A DNA stretch of 40,981 nucleotides from Streptomyces albospinus (GTDB lineage: Bacteria > Actinomycetota > Actinomycetes > Streptomycetales > Streptomycetaceae). Under the pieces are notes generated by a model that was not told the origin of the DNA, searched no databases, and was given only the letters and a program-made list of their open reading frames with translations. Numbering within the stretch: position 1 is the stretch's first letter; every line of letters begins with the position of its first letter. Of this stretch, positions 29,537 through 37,418 are shown one piece after another. The stretch lies in assembly GCF_014648695.1 (NCBI RefSeq), contig NZ_BMRP01000021.1:104125-145105 (forward strand). The letters run 5' to 3'. The position numbers and the translations under genes are program-made.

Positions 29537-30351
29537 AGCCGCTCCAGCACCACCGCGACCCCGTCGTCCTCGTTGGACGCGGTGATCTCGTCGGCGACGG
29601 CCTTCAGTTCGTCATGGGCGTTGGCCATCGCGACGCCGTGGGCGGACCAGGCGAACATGGAGATGTCGTTGGGCATGTCGCCGAAGGCCAGCGTCTCCTT
29701 GGCGGTGATGCCCAGCCGGCGGGCGGCCAGCGACAGCCCGGTGGCCTTCGACAGGCCCAGCGGCAGCAGCTCGACGATGCCGGGACCGGCCACCGTCACG
29801 CCGATCAGGTCCCCGGCCACCTGGCGCGCGGCCAGCGCCAGCGCGTCGTCGTCCAGCGTCGGGTGCTGGACGTAGAGCTTGTTGAGCGGGGCCGCCCACA
29901 GCTCGCCCGGGTCCTTCATCAGGACGCTGGGCAGCGGGCCTTCCTGGACGCGGTAGCCGGGGCCGACCAGCACATCGCCGGACAGGCCGTCCCGGCTCGC
30001 CGCGACGAAGAGCGGGCCCACCTCGGCCTCGATCTTGGACAGCGCGAGACCGGCCAGCTGGCGGTCCAGGGTCACCGACGTCAGCAGCCGCTGCTCGCCG
30101 GCGTGGTAGACCTGCGCGCCCTGCCCGCATACCGCGAGGCCCTGGTAGTCGAGGGCGTCGAGGACGTGCCGGGTCCAGGGCACCGCCCGGCCGGTGACGA
30201 CGATGTGCGCCGCGCCGGCCGCGGTGGCCGCGGCGAGCGCCCGGCGGGTGCGCTCGGAGACGGTCTCGTCGTGGCGCAGCAGCGTCCCGTCGAGGTCCGT
30301 CGCGATGAGCTTGTACGGCAGCGGCGAGCCCGCCGCAGCTGAGGAACTCAC
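29527..30351 (-). CDS. Cof-type HAD-superfamily phosphatase coupled to serS
   Basis: A 274-aa phosphatase of the HAD IIB group. DLDGT is at residues 19-23 (Asp19 nucleophile), VTGR follows in motif II, and LGLSKATGLSLAARRLGI and FGDMPNDISMFAW form motifs III-IV. The C2B cap lies in the middle and looks complete. The GTG start overlaps the serS stop (GTGA at 30348-30351), so its translation is coupled to a housekeeping aminoacyl-tRNA synthetase gene. This arrangement suggests a constitutive metabolite-repair role, such as removing a toxic phosphorylated side product; that is inference. It is a paralogue of the gene at 121-1098 but lacks that gene's acidic insertion. Its 3' end overlaps the convergent rhomboid-like gene by 10 bp. 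Confidence 0.92.
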   Translation of the reverse strand: MSSSAAAGSPLPYKLIATDLDGTLLRHDETVSERTRRALAAATAAGAAHIVVTGRAVPWTRHVLDALDYQGLAVCGQGAQVYHAGEQRLLTSVTLDRQLAGLALSKIEAEVGPLFVAASRDGLSGDVLVGPGYRVQEGPLPSVLMKDPGELWAAPLNKLYVQHPTLDDDALALAARQVAGDLIGVTVAGPGIVELLPLGLSKATGLSLAARRLGITAKETLAFGDMPNDISMFAWSAHGVAMANAHDELKAVADEITASNEDDGVAVVLERLYS

Positions 30352-31637
30352 TTGGCGACGGGCTCCAGCACCTCACGGCCGCCCAGGTACGGGCGGAGCA
30401 TCTCGGGGACGCGGACCGAACCGTCCGGCAGCTGGTGGTTCTCGAAGATCGCCACAATGGTGCGCGGTACGGCGCAGAGCGTGCCGTTCAGCGTCGCCAG
30501 CGGCTTGACCTTCTGCTTGCCGTCGACGGTCTCGCGCATCCGGACCGAGAGGCGGCGGGCCTGGAACTCGTCGCAGTTCGACGCCGAGGTCAGCTCGCGG
30601 TACTTGCCCTGGGTCGGGATCCACGCCTCGCAGTCGAACTTGCGGGAGGCCGAGGCGCCCAGGTCGCCGGTGGCGACGTCGATCACCTGGAACGGCAGCT
30701 CCAGGCCCGTCAGCCACTGCTTCTCCCAGTCCAGCAGCCGCTGGTGCTCGGCCTGTGCGTCCTCCGGCGCGACGTACGAGAACATCTCGACCTTGTCGAA
30801 CTGGTGGACCCGGAAGATGCCCCGGGTGTCCTTGCCGTACGTGCCGGCCTCGCGGCGGAAGCACGGCGAGAAACCGGCGTAGCGCAGCGGCAGCTGCTCC
30901 GCGTCGACGATCTCGTCCATGTGATACGCGGCGAGCGGGACCTCGGAGGTGCCGACCAGATAGAAGTCGTCGCGCTCCAGGTGGTAGACGTTCTCGGCGG
31001 CCTGGCCGAGGAAGCCGGTGCCCTCCATGGCGCGCGGGCGCACCAGGGCGGGGGTCAGCATCGGCGTGAAGCCGGCCTCGGTGGCCTGCGCGATGGCGGC
31101 GTTGACCAGCGCGAGCTCCAGCAGGGCGCCGACGCCGGTGAGGTAGTAGAAGCGCGAGCCGGACACCTTGGCGCCGCGCTCGACGTCGATCGCGCCGAGC
31201 AGTTCGCCGAGCTCCAGGTGGTCCTTGGGCGCAAAGCCCTCGGCGGCGAAGTCGCGGATGGTGCCGTGCGTCTCCAGGACCGTGAAGTCCTCCTCGCCGC
31301 CCACCGGGACGTCGGGGTGGACGATGTTGCCGAGCTTCAGCAGCAGCGCCTGGGTCTCTTCCTTGGCCTCGTCCTGCTCGGCGTCGGCGGCCTTCACCGC
31401 GGCGGCCAGTTCGCCGGCCTTCTTCAGCAGCTCGGCCTTCTCGTCGGCGCCGGCCTTGGGGATGAGCTTGCCGAGCGCCTTCTGCTCGGAGCGCAGCTCG
31501 TCGAAGCGGACGCCGGACGACCTGCGCCGCTCGTCGGCGGAGAGCAGTGCGTCGACGAGCGCGACGTCCTCTCCACGGGCGCGCTGAGAGGCGCGCACAC
31601 GGTCGGGGTCCTCACGAAGCAGGCGAAGGTCAATCAC
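30348..31637 (-). CDS. serS: seryl-tRNA synthetase
   Basis: A 429-aa class II synthetase that charges tRNA-Ser (and tRNA-Sec where present) with serine. Residues 1-110 form the two-helix coiled-coil arm that contacts the long variable arm of tRNA-Ser (MIDLRLLREDPDRVRASQ, ending VHPDVPVG). The catalytic core has TGVGALLELALVNAAI, motif 2 FSPCFRREAGTYGKDTRGIFRVHQFDKVE, TGDLGASASRKFDCEAWIPTQ and motif 3 LNGTLCAVPRTIVAIFENHQ. Length and motifs are complete. The GTG start at 31637 follows a TAGCCT -10 box by 6 nt, so it is probably leaderless. The downstream HAD gene is translationally coupled. Upstream is the DnaA-box region rather than a T-box. Confidence 0.97.
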   Translation of the reverse strand: MIDLRLLREDPDRVRASQRARGEDVALVDALLSADERRRSSGVRFDELRSEQKALGKLIPKAGADEKAELLKKAGELAAAVKAADAEQDEAKEETQALLLKLGNIVHPDVPVGGEEDFTVLETHGTIRDFAAEGFAPKDHLELGELLGAIDVERGAKVSGSRFYYLTGVGALLELALVNAAIAQATEAGFTPMLTPALVRPRAMEGTGFLGQAAENVYHLERDDFYLVGTSEVPLAAYHMDEIVDAEQLPLRYAGFSPCFRREAGTYGKDTRGIFRVHQFDKVEMFSYVAPEDAQAEHQRLLDWEKQWLTGLELPFQVIDVATGDLGASASRKFDCEAWIPTQGKYRELTSASNCDEFQARRLSVRMRETVDGKQKVKPLATLNGTLCAVPRTIVAIFENHQLPDGSVRVPEMLRPYLGGREVLEPVAK

Positions 31638-31643
31638 CCCACC

Positions 31644-31649
31644 AGGCTA
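31644..31649 (-). promoter_or_regulatory. -10 box of leaderless serS
   Basis: Minus-strand TAGCCT is followed by GGTGGG and then the GTG start at 31637. No Shine-Dalgarno sequence is suitably placed. The -35 region (TCGAGT, 18-bp spacer) is only loosely similar to the consensus. Confidence 0.5.
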
Positions 31650-31862
31650 CCGGGGCCGGGAGCCGGCACTCGACGGGATATTCCCCGGCGAGGCAGTTTG
31701 TCCGTTTTGGGGTTATTTATTCCATGGGTGGGAATCGTGCTCCCGGGGCCGCTCGGGGCGTCTGTGTAACGCATCGTAAGGCCCTGCGGAATTCCCGGGC
31801 ATTCTCCGAAATGGGGCATTCGTGACGGGGGGCGGGGTGTCGCCCATGGCTTGCCCCCTGGG

Positions 31863-32184
31863 TTGTCCACAGGGTCGGGGGGCTCGGGGATTTTTATCCA
31901 CAGGCTGTGCGTGGGATCTGTGGAAGCCGGAATGGATCATTCTGCACCCGAAATGGTCGGCTATGGATTCTCGGCCCAAACCTCGTTCACGCACTCTTTC
32001 GTGTGGGATTACCTCGCTCTAAAGGATTGATCACGAGAATTGCGCTGACGCGGCCGAGGGTGATCCACTGTGGGCGGCTGTGGACGGGTGTGAGGTCGCT
32101 AGGCCGATATGTCGACTCTGTCCGAGTCTTGTGTCGACTTACCCACAGGTCGAGAAGCGAGCCTGTGGATAACTTTGTGGACAA
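31863..32184. promoter_or_regulatory. cluster of DnaA boxes (DnaA-titration-type locus)
   Basis: Four perfect 9-mers: TTGTCCACA at 31863-31871 (+), TTATCCACA at 31894-31902 (+), TTATCCACA at 32164-32172 (-) and TTGTCCACA at 32176-32184 (-). The two pairs face opposite directions. Near matches are CCGTCCACA at 32079-32087 (-), which fits the Streptomyces consensus, and TTACCCACA at 32139-32147 (+). The boxes fill the 642-bp serS-pheA gap (31638-32279), which is AT-richer than its surroundings and contains no supported gene. An origin is unlikely because dnaA, dnaN and the dozen-plus boxes of oriC are absent. From memory, high-affinity clusters near oriC (D78, H69, H24) in S. coelicolor titrate DnaA; this may be the counterpart of one. 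Confidence 0.85.
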
Positions 32185-32279
32185 CCACAGAGGGCGGTCG
32201 GACCGGAAAACGGAGGCATCGCCGCGGCCCCGGCAAAGCCGCAGGTCGCAGCGCGTGATGTGCGGGGGAAGGCGACCGG

Positions 32280-33206
32280 TCAGGCCCGGCCGTCGAGGCA
32301 GCGGGTCAGCCAGTCCGACGCCTCGGTGAATGCCGAGTCGGTCATCTGCGGCCGGACGCTCGCGGTCACCTCGTCCGCGCGCGGGTATGAGCCCAGGAAC
32401 CGTACGTCGCGGCAGATCCGCTTGAGGCCCATGAGGACGTCGCCCACCCGGCGATCGGTGATATGGCCCTCGCAGTCCACGGAGAAGCAGTAGCGGCCGA
32501 TGCCCTCGCCGGTCGGCCGGGACTCGATGCGCATCATGTTGACCCCGCGGACCGCGTACTCCTGGAGCAGCTCCAGCAGCGCGCCGGGGTGGTCCTCGGC
32601 CAGCCACAGCACGACCGAGGTCTTGTCCGCGCCGGTGGGTGCCGCGGGGCGTGCCGGGCGGCCGACCAGGACGAACCGGGTGGCGGCGTTCTGCGCGTCG
32701 TGGATGTCGGTGACCAGCGGTTCGAGCCCGTACGTCGCCGCCGCGAACTCACCGGCGAACGCGCCGTCGTAGCGGCCCTCCTGCACCAGCCGGGCGCCGT
32801 CGGCGTTGGAGGCCGCCGACTCCCAGACGGATTCCGGGAGTTGGGCCGCGAGCCACTTGCGGACCTGGGGCTGGGCGACCGGGTGCCCGGTCACCGTCTT
32901 CACATCGGTCAGCGCCGTACCGGGGCGCACGAGGAGGGCGAAGGCGATCGGGAGCAGCACCTCGCGGTAGATCATCAGCGGTTCGCCGGCGGAGAGTTCG
33001 TCGAGGGTGGTGGTCACCCCGCCCTCGACGGAGTTCTCGATCGGCACCAGCGCCGCCGCGGCCTCGCCGGCGCGCACCGCGTCCAGGGCGGCCGGCACCG
33101 ACACCATCGGTACCAGCTCCCGGGTCGCCGCTTCGGGGAGGGTGCGCAGCGCGGCCTCGGTGAAGGTGCCCGCGGGGCCGAGATAGGTATAGCGACTGGC
33201 CGACAT
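32280..33206 (-). CDS. pheA: prephenate dehydratase
   Basis: A 308-aa monofunctional enzyme converting prephenate to phenylpyruvate, the committed step to phenylalanine. The catalytic part (1-185) shows YLGPAGTFTEAAL, LVPIENSVEGGV, GHPVAQPQVRKWL and the TRF motif in NAATRFVLVG. The ACT regulatory domain (about 200-285) carries HPGALLELLQEYAVRGVNMMRIESRPTGEGIGRYCFSVDCEGH, including the ESRP phenylalanine-binding motif, so feedback inhibition is expected. No chorismate mutase domain is fused. The ATG at 33206 follows GGGAG. A TATCGT -10 candidate lies at 33268-33273, just after the terminator of the copper operon. Its 3' end borders the DnaA-box cluster. Confidence 0.96.
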   Translation of the reverse strand: MSASRYTYLGPAGTFTEAALRTLPEAATRELVPMVSVPAALDAVRAGEAAAALVPIENSVEGGVTTTLDELSAGEPLMIYREVLLPIAFALLVRPGTALTDVKTVTGHPVAQPQVRKWLAAQLPESVWESAASNADGARLVQEGRYDGAFAGEFAAATYGLEPLVTDIHDAQNAATRFVLVGRPARPAAPTGADKTSVVLWLAEDHPGALLELLQEYAVRGVNMMRIESRPTGEGIGRYCFSVDCEGHITDRRVGDVLMGLKRICRDVRFLGSYPRADEVTASVRPQMTDSAFTEASDWLTRCLDGRA

Positions 33207-33282
33207 GGATGGAGGACTCCCTCGCGTCACTGCGGGGGCAACCCGCCGATCTTCTCCCTGCCCTGTCACGATACCGGCGCTC

Positions 33283-33303
33283 CGGACGGGGTCCCCCGGT
33301 CCG
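33283..33303. terminator. hairpin at the end of the copper operon
   Basis: CGGAC-GGGG pairs with CCCC and GTCCG around a very short loop with a bulge. It starts 11 bp beyond the dtpA stop on the minus strand and upstream of the pheA promoter, a sensible boundary between the copper operon and pheA. Confidence 0.45.
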
Positions 33304-33313
33304 CTCACCCCTC

Positions 33314-34720
33314 TCAGCCCTCCAGCAGCGGCTGCGCCACGTAGGCACCCGCCTCCGGGGCCGGCGGCACCGCGTACAGGCCGCTCGCCTCGTGCCGCAG
33401 GAACGGCGAGAGCGCGTCGCCGCGGTCCAGCTTCCGCTGGATCTGGGTGAAGGCGCGCAGCGGATCGGCCTGCCAGCAGACGAAGAGCAGCCCGGCGTCC
33501 GGGGCGCCGTCGTCGCGGAACCCGTCGTGGTACGAGAACGGGCGGCGCAGCATCGCCGCGCCCTGGTTGGACGCCGGGGCGGCGATCCGGGCGTGCGCGT
33601 TGGCGGGGATGACCGGCAGGCCGTCGGCGCCGGTCGCGTCCAGGTTCATCGGGGTGGTCTCGGTGCCGCCGGTCAGCGGGGCGCCGGTGTCCTTGCGGCG
33701 CCCGATGACCCGCTCCTGTTCGCCGCGGGAGCGCTTCTCCCAGTCGTCGAGCAGCATCCGGATCCGGCGGACCACGGCGTACGAGCCGCCGCGCATCCAC
33801 TCCTGCGCGGCGTCCCGCCCCACGAAGATCCGCTCGTCGAAGGTCGCGTCCGACGGCTTGGGGTTGTTGGTGCCGTCTATCTGGCCCATCAGGTTGCGGG
33901 CGGTCATGGGGTGCGCGGTGGCGCCCGGGGTGCGGTTGAAGCCGTTCATCTGCCAGCGCAGCCGCGCGGCGCCGGCCGCGTCCTTCTGGAGCGCGCGCAG
34001 CGCGTGGAAGGCGACCAGCGCGTCGTCGGCGCCGATCTGGATCCACAGGTCGCCGTCGCTGCGCTTCGGGTCCAGCGCGTCGGCGGAGAAGTCGGGCAGC
34101 GGATCGAGCTGTACGGGGCGCCGGGCGGCCAGGCCCGTACGGTCGAAGAAGCTGTGGCCGAGGCCGAAGGTGACGGTCAGCGAGGACGGGCCGGCGTCCA
34201 GCGCCACCCCGGTGTCGGCGTCCGGGGCGCGCCCCGCCATCAGCTCCTCGGCCGTCCGCGACCAGCGGCGCAGCAGCGCGGCGGCCTCCTTGCGGCCGGC
34301 CCCCGGCGCCAGGTCGAAGGCGAGCAGATGCCCGTCGGCCTGGAGCGGGGTGGTGATCCCGGCCTGCTGCCTGGTGCCGTCCTTGCGGAACGCGACCTCG
34401 GTCGACCCGATGGTGGTCAGCGCGTCCGGGGCGTCCCCGGTGGCCGCCGCGACCCCGATGGCGCCGCCGGCCCCGCCGACGACCAGCCCGGCCGCGCCCG
34501 CCGCGCCGACCGTCCCCAGGAGGCGGCGGCGCGAGAGCTCCAGGGAGGGCGCGGCACCGTCCGCGGGGGCGGCGGGCCCGGCGGGTCCGGCCTCCTGCCG
34601 GCCGTCCCGCTGCTTGCCCACGGCCTTGGTGCCGGCGGGCCGCCCGGCCTTCCCGCCGGCGGGCTGCTTGCCGGGGGTCTGCTTCCCGGCGGCCTTCTGT
34701 GCGTCCGTCTGCTTGCTCAT
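33314..34720 (-). CDS. dtpA: Tat-exported DyP-type haem peroxidase (DtpA)
   Basis: A 468-aa dye-decolorising peroxidase. A long Lys/Gly-rich n-region precedes the twin-arginine signal SRRRLLGTVGAAGAAGLVVGGAGGAIGVAAA (residues 63-93), so the folded haem protein is exported. The DyP signature GQIDG (279-283) contains the distal Asp282. The proximal haem ligand is His376 in PANAHARIAAP, and the distal Arg is in MLRRPFSY (392-393). The length is normal. In S. lividans the homologue DtpA is needed for maturation of the copper oxidase GlxA; extension to this strain is by homology and synteny. The ATG overlaps the stop of the CopC-CopD gene (TGATG), so the two are coupled. Confidence 0.94.
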   Translation of the reverse strand: MSKQTDAQKAAGKQTPGKQPAGGKAGRPAGTKAVGKQRDGRQEAGPAGPAAPADGAAPSLELSRRRLLGTVGAAGAAGLVVGGAGGAIGVAAATGDAPDALTTIGSTEVAFRKDGTRQQAGITTPLQADGHLLAFDLAPGAGRKEAAALLRRWSRTAEELMAGRAPDADTGVALDAGPSSLTVTFGLGHSFFDRTGLAARRPVQLDPLPDFSADALDPKRSDGDLWIQIGADDALVAFHALRALQKDAAGAARLRWQMNGFNRTPGATAHPMTARNLMGQIDGTNNPKPSDATFDERIFVGRDAAQEWMRGGSYAVVRRIRMLLDDWEKRSRGEQERVIGRRKDTGAPLTGGTETTPMNLDATGADGLPVIPANAHARIAAPASNQGAAMLRRPFSYHDGFRDDGAPDAGLLFVCWQADPLRAFTQIQRKLDRGDALSPFLRHEASGLYAVPPAPEAGAYVAQPLLEG

Positions 34721-36894
34721 CAGTCGATCTTCACGTTCCTGGTCTCGGTCACCTGGTCGATGTCGGAGGTCCGGACGAGCAGCGAGAGCTGCCACTGCCC
34801 CGGGACCGGCAACTGGACGCCGCTCGCGGTCCAGTGGCCCGTACTGACGTGGCGGAGGACGACCGGGAGCGGCCCCAGCTTCTTGGCACCGAGGGTGAAG
34901 GAGACCTTCACCTCGGGGACGTCCCGGGTCTTGCCCGACGGGTCGGCGACCCGCAGCCGCAGTTCGTTGCCGCTGCCGCTGCGTCCTGGGTCGAGGTCGA
35001 GGCGGGCGGTGCCCTTGCCCTGCGGGCCGCCGGTGTCGAAGGGGATGGTCAGCACGCGCGGCTGGTTGGCGTCGGCGGACTGCCCGGCGGACGCGGCCTT
35101 CACCGCCTCCTCCGTACGGGCCGGTTCGGTGGTGGTCAGCACGGTGGTCACCCCGAGCAGGACGACCGCGATCGAGGCTTCGGCGAGCACCGCCCGGCGC
35201 AGCCCCAGCCGCACCGGGTCCGCGTCGCGGATGCGCTTCGTCCGGGCGGTGGCCAACGCGGCCTGCTGGCGGGCCAGTTGGGCGGCGCGCGCGGGGTCGG
35301 CCGACGTGCCGGGCGCGGGCGCGGCGGCCGGAGCGGCCAAGGCCACGGGCACCACCTCGCGTTCGGCCTCGGCCCCGGCGTCGTTTTCCGCCTCCGCCTC
35401 CGCCTCCGCCTCCGCCTCCGCCTCCGCCTCGGCATCGGCTTCCGCCTCGGCCCCGGTTTCCGCCGCGGTTTCCGGGCCGGCGGGCCGCGCCGCTTCCCGG
35501 ACCTCGCCCAGCCGCGCCGTCCACCGCCGCGACATCGCCGCGACGGCGACGAGCACCGCGACCAGGCCCACCTTGAGCAGCAGCAGCTGCCCGTACGAGG
35601 TGTCGGTCAGCGCGCGCCAGGAGCCGACCTGGCGCCACGACTGGTAGACGCCGGTGGCGACCAGCACCACCACCGAGCCGAAGGCGACCCGCGAGAAGCG
35701 GATCACCGCGCTCCGTTCGACGGCCGGGCCCCAGTACAGGGACACGACCAGGGCCGCCAGCCCGCCGAGCCAGGCGGCCACCGCGAGCAGGTGCAGGACG
35801 TCGACCGGCATCGCGACGGCGGACTGGAGCCCGGTCGAGGCGTGCTCGGCCATCGCCCAGGTCGTGGCGAGCCCGGCGGCGACCAGCACACCGCCGAGGG
35901 AGAGCCCCAACGTCAGGTCCCTGCGCCGCTTGGCGAGATCCTCGGTGCTCTCGGTGCTGTCGGCGCTGTCGGGGTCGTCGGAGGCCTCGGCCGCACCCTC
36001 TTCGCGCTCGTCGTCACCGTCGCCCCCACCACCCCCGTCGCCGTCCGGCGCGTGGGCCCGGGCGTACGCGCCGAAGAGGACCGCCACGAACAGCGCGGCG
36101 GCGGCGAGCAGCAGCAGCCGGGAGACCAGCGCGGCGCCCGGCTTGGTCAGCAGGACCTGCTGGAGGCCGGCGAAGTCGAAGACATCGGCCAGCTTGCCGG
36201 ACCCGGTGTACGGGGTGCGCAGCAGCAGCATCGCGACCGTGGTGCCGGTCAGCAGCGCCCAGCCCTGGACGACCAGCCGCTGGACGGACCGCACCCGGGC
36301 GGCGGCCGGCCGGCAGGCCACCACGAAGGCGGAGCCGCCGGCCAGCAGCACGAACCCGGCGTAGGCGAGATAGCGGGCGATGCCGTACAGCGCGCCCACC
36401 AGGCCCCCGCCGGCCTCCTGTTGGGGCACCGGGGCGCTGGTCCTGGACGGCGCCCCGATGGAGAAGGTGAAGGCGCCGGAGACCGGGTGGCTGTCCGCGG
36501 AGACCGCCTGCCAGGCGACGGTGTACGTCCCGTCGGCCAGACCCGGCGGCAGCCCCGCCCCGAATTTGACGGTGCTCCCGCTGCACAGATTGCGCAGCTT
36601 GCCGCGGTCCACCCGCTTGCCCTGCGGGTCCAGTACGCGGATGGAGTCGTCGCCCATCGCGACGCCTTCGGAGAAGGTGAGCGCGACCTGCTCGGGGGCG
36701 CGGTCCACCACCGACCCCTGCGCGGGGTCGCTGCCGGTCAGCGCGGCATGCGCGAACGCCGGTGCGGCGCCCGCGAACAGCGCGCCGAACAGCGCCGCCA
36801 CGACTACCAGCAGCCGCAGCGTCCCCGCGGACCGCGGGCCGGACCGCGGCGGGCCGGCCGGCCGCGGGTGCGGCCGGAAGCCGGTGAGGGCCAT
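34720..36894 (-). CDS. CopC-CopD fusion, copper-handling membrane protein (YcnJ-like)
   Basis: A 724-aa protein. A signal peptide ends at AFAHA, and His49 becomes the N-terminal copper ligand of the CopC beta-sandwich (about 49-145), with SADSHPVSGAFTF giving the other ligands. From about 165 to 560 lie roughly eight membrane helices of the CopD domain, with a charged Gly/Asp/Glu loop near 285-325. After residue 490 comes an (Ala-Glu)n tract encoded by CCGCCT repeats. A C-terminal extracytoplasmic beta-rich domain (about 590-724) resembles the YtkA-like domain of related fusions. It likely imports or buffers copper at the membrane. GAAGGGA precedes the ATG; the gene sits between ecuC and dtpA. 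Confidence 0.93.
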   Translation of the reverse strand: MALTGFRPHPRPAGPPRSGPRSAGTLRLLVVVAALFGALFAGAAPAFAHAALTGSDPAQGSVVDRAPEQVALTFSEGVAMGDDSIRVLDPQGKRVDRGKLRNLCSGSTVKFGAGLPPGLADGTYTVAWQAVSADSHPVSGAFTFSIGAPSRTSAPVPQQEAGGGLVGALYGIARYLAYAGFVLLAGGSAFVVACRPAAARVRSVQRLVVQGWALLTGTTVAMLLLRTPYTGSGKLADVFDFAGLQQVLLTKPGAALVSRLLLLAAAALFVAVLFGAYARAHAPDGDGGGGGDGDDEREEGAAEASDDPDSADSTESTEDLAKRRRDLTLGLSLGGVLVAAGLATTWAMAEHASTGLQSAVAMPVDVLHLLAVAAWLGGLAALVVSLYWGPAVERSAVIRFSRVAFGSVVVLVATGVYQSWRQVGSWRALTDTSYGQLLLLKVGLVAVLVAVAAMSRRWTARLGEVREAARPAGPETAAETGAEAEADAEAEAEAEAEAEAEAENDAGAEAEREVVPVALAAPAAAPAPGTSADPARAAQLARQQAALATARTKRIRDADPVRLGLRRAVLAEASIAVVLLGVTTVLTTTEPARTEEAVKAASAGQSADANQPRVLTIPFDTGGPQGKGTARLDLDPGRSGSGNELRLRVADPSGKTRDVPEVKVSFTLGAKKLGPLPVVLRHVSTGHWTASGVQLPVPGQWQLSLLVRTSDIDQVTETRNVKID
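35388..35430. repeat. CCGCCT hexanucleotide repeat encoding (Ala-Glu)n
   Basis: Seven tandem CCGCCT units inside the CopC-CopD gene encode an alternating Glu-Ala stretch on the minus strand. It lies in a cytosolic or extracytoplasmic linker where length variation is probably tolerated, since each unit is two codons. Confidence 0.85.
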
Positions 36895-36938
36895 AGCGCT
36901 CGTTCCCTTCTCCTGGGTGCTCCTGTGGTGCGTGCGTA

Positions 36939-37418
36939 TCAGTGCTTCGGTGTGTAACTGGTGGCCTTCACCGGGACCTGCACCGTGATCGGCGCGGCGG
37001 TGGCGAAGTGCAGCTCGATGGTGACGGTCTGGCCCTCGGCGGGCTTCTTCGACAGGCCCATGAACATCAGGTGGTTGCCGCCGGGGCCGAGCGTGAGCTC
37101 TCCGTTGGCCGGCACCGGCAGGGAGTCGACCTGCTCCATCTTGTTGCCGACCGTCTTGTGGATCGTGATGTCCTTGGACAGGTCGCTGGTGACCGAGGTG
37201 AGCTTGTCGGCGGTGCCGCCGCTGTTCTTGATCACGAAGTAGGCGCCGGCCATGCTCTGGGTGACCGGCTGCGGCATGTACGGGTCGCTGACCTTCAGCT
37301 GGGGGGCTGTGTTCCCGGTGGTCCCGCCACCGCACGCCGTCAGCGCGAGGCCGGCGGTGAGGGCGAGGGCGGCGGTCAGGGCTATGCGGCGGTTCACGGG
37401 GGTGGTGCGGCGGTTCAC
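36939..37418 (-). CDS. ecuC: PCuA(C)-type periplasmic copper chaperone lipoprotein (EcuC)
   Basis: A 159-aa lipoprotein. The lipobox LTAC (Cys29) gives membrane attachment outside the cell. The cupredoxin-like PCuAC domain carries the copper site His87, Met94, His116 and Met118; the pattern Met-X21-His-X-Met is exact, while the first His-Met spacing is shorter than in other PCuACs. It binds Cu(I) and passes it to Sco for assembly of cytochrome c oxidase, as shown for EcuC in S. lividans. The GTG at 37418 overlaps the Sco stop (GTGA) and is preferred; a second GTG at 37397 in the same frame is possible, because the start region contains a repeated NRR unit. Confidence 0.92.
   Translation of the reverse strand: MNRRTTPVNRRIALTAALALTAGLALTACGGGTTGNTAPQLKVSDPYMPQPVTQSMAGAYFVIKNSGGTADKLTSVTSDLSKDITIHKTVGNKMEQVDSLPVPANGELTLGPGGNHLMFMGLSKKPAEGQTVTIELHFATAAPITVQVPVKATSYTPKH

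Noticed and set aside
31638..31862. T-box or other riboswitch controlling serS
   Set aside because: serS appears leaderless, so there is no room for a 5' leader, and no T-box core or specifier hairpin was seen.
31863..32184. Chromosomal replication origin
   Set aside because: The boxes are too few for a Streptomyces oriC and the flanking genes are serS and pheA, not dnaA and dnaN.
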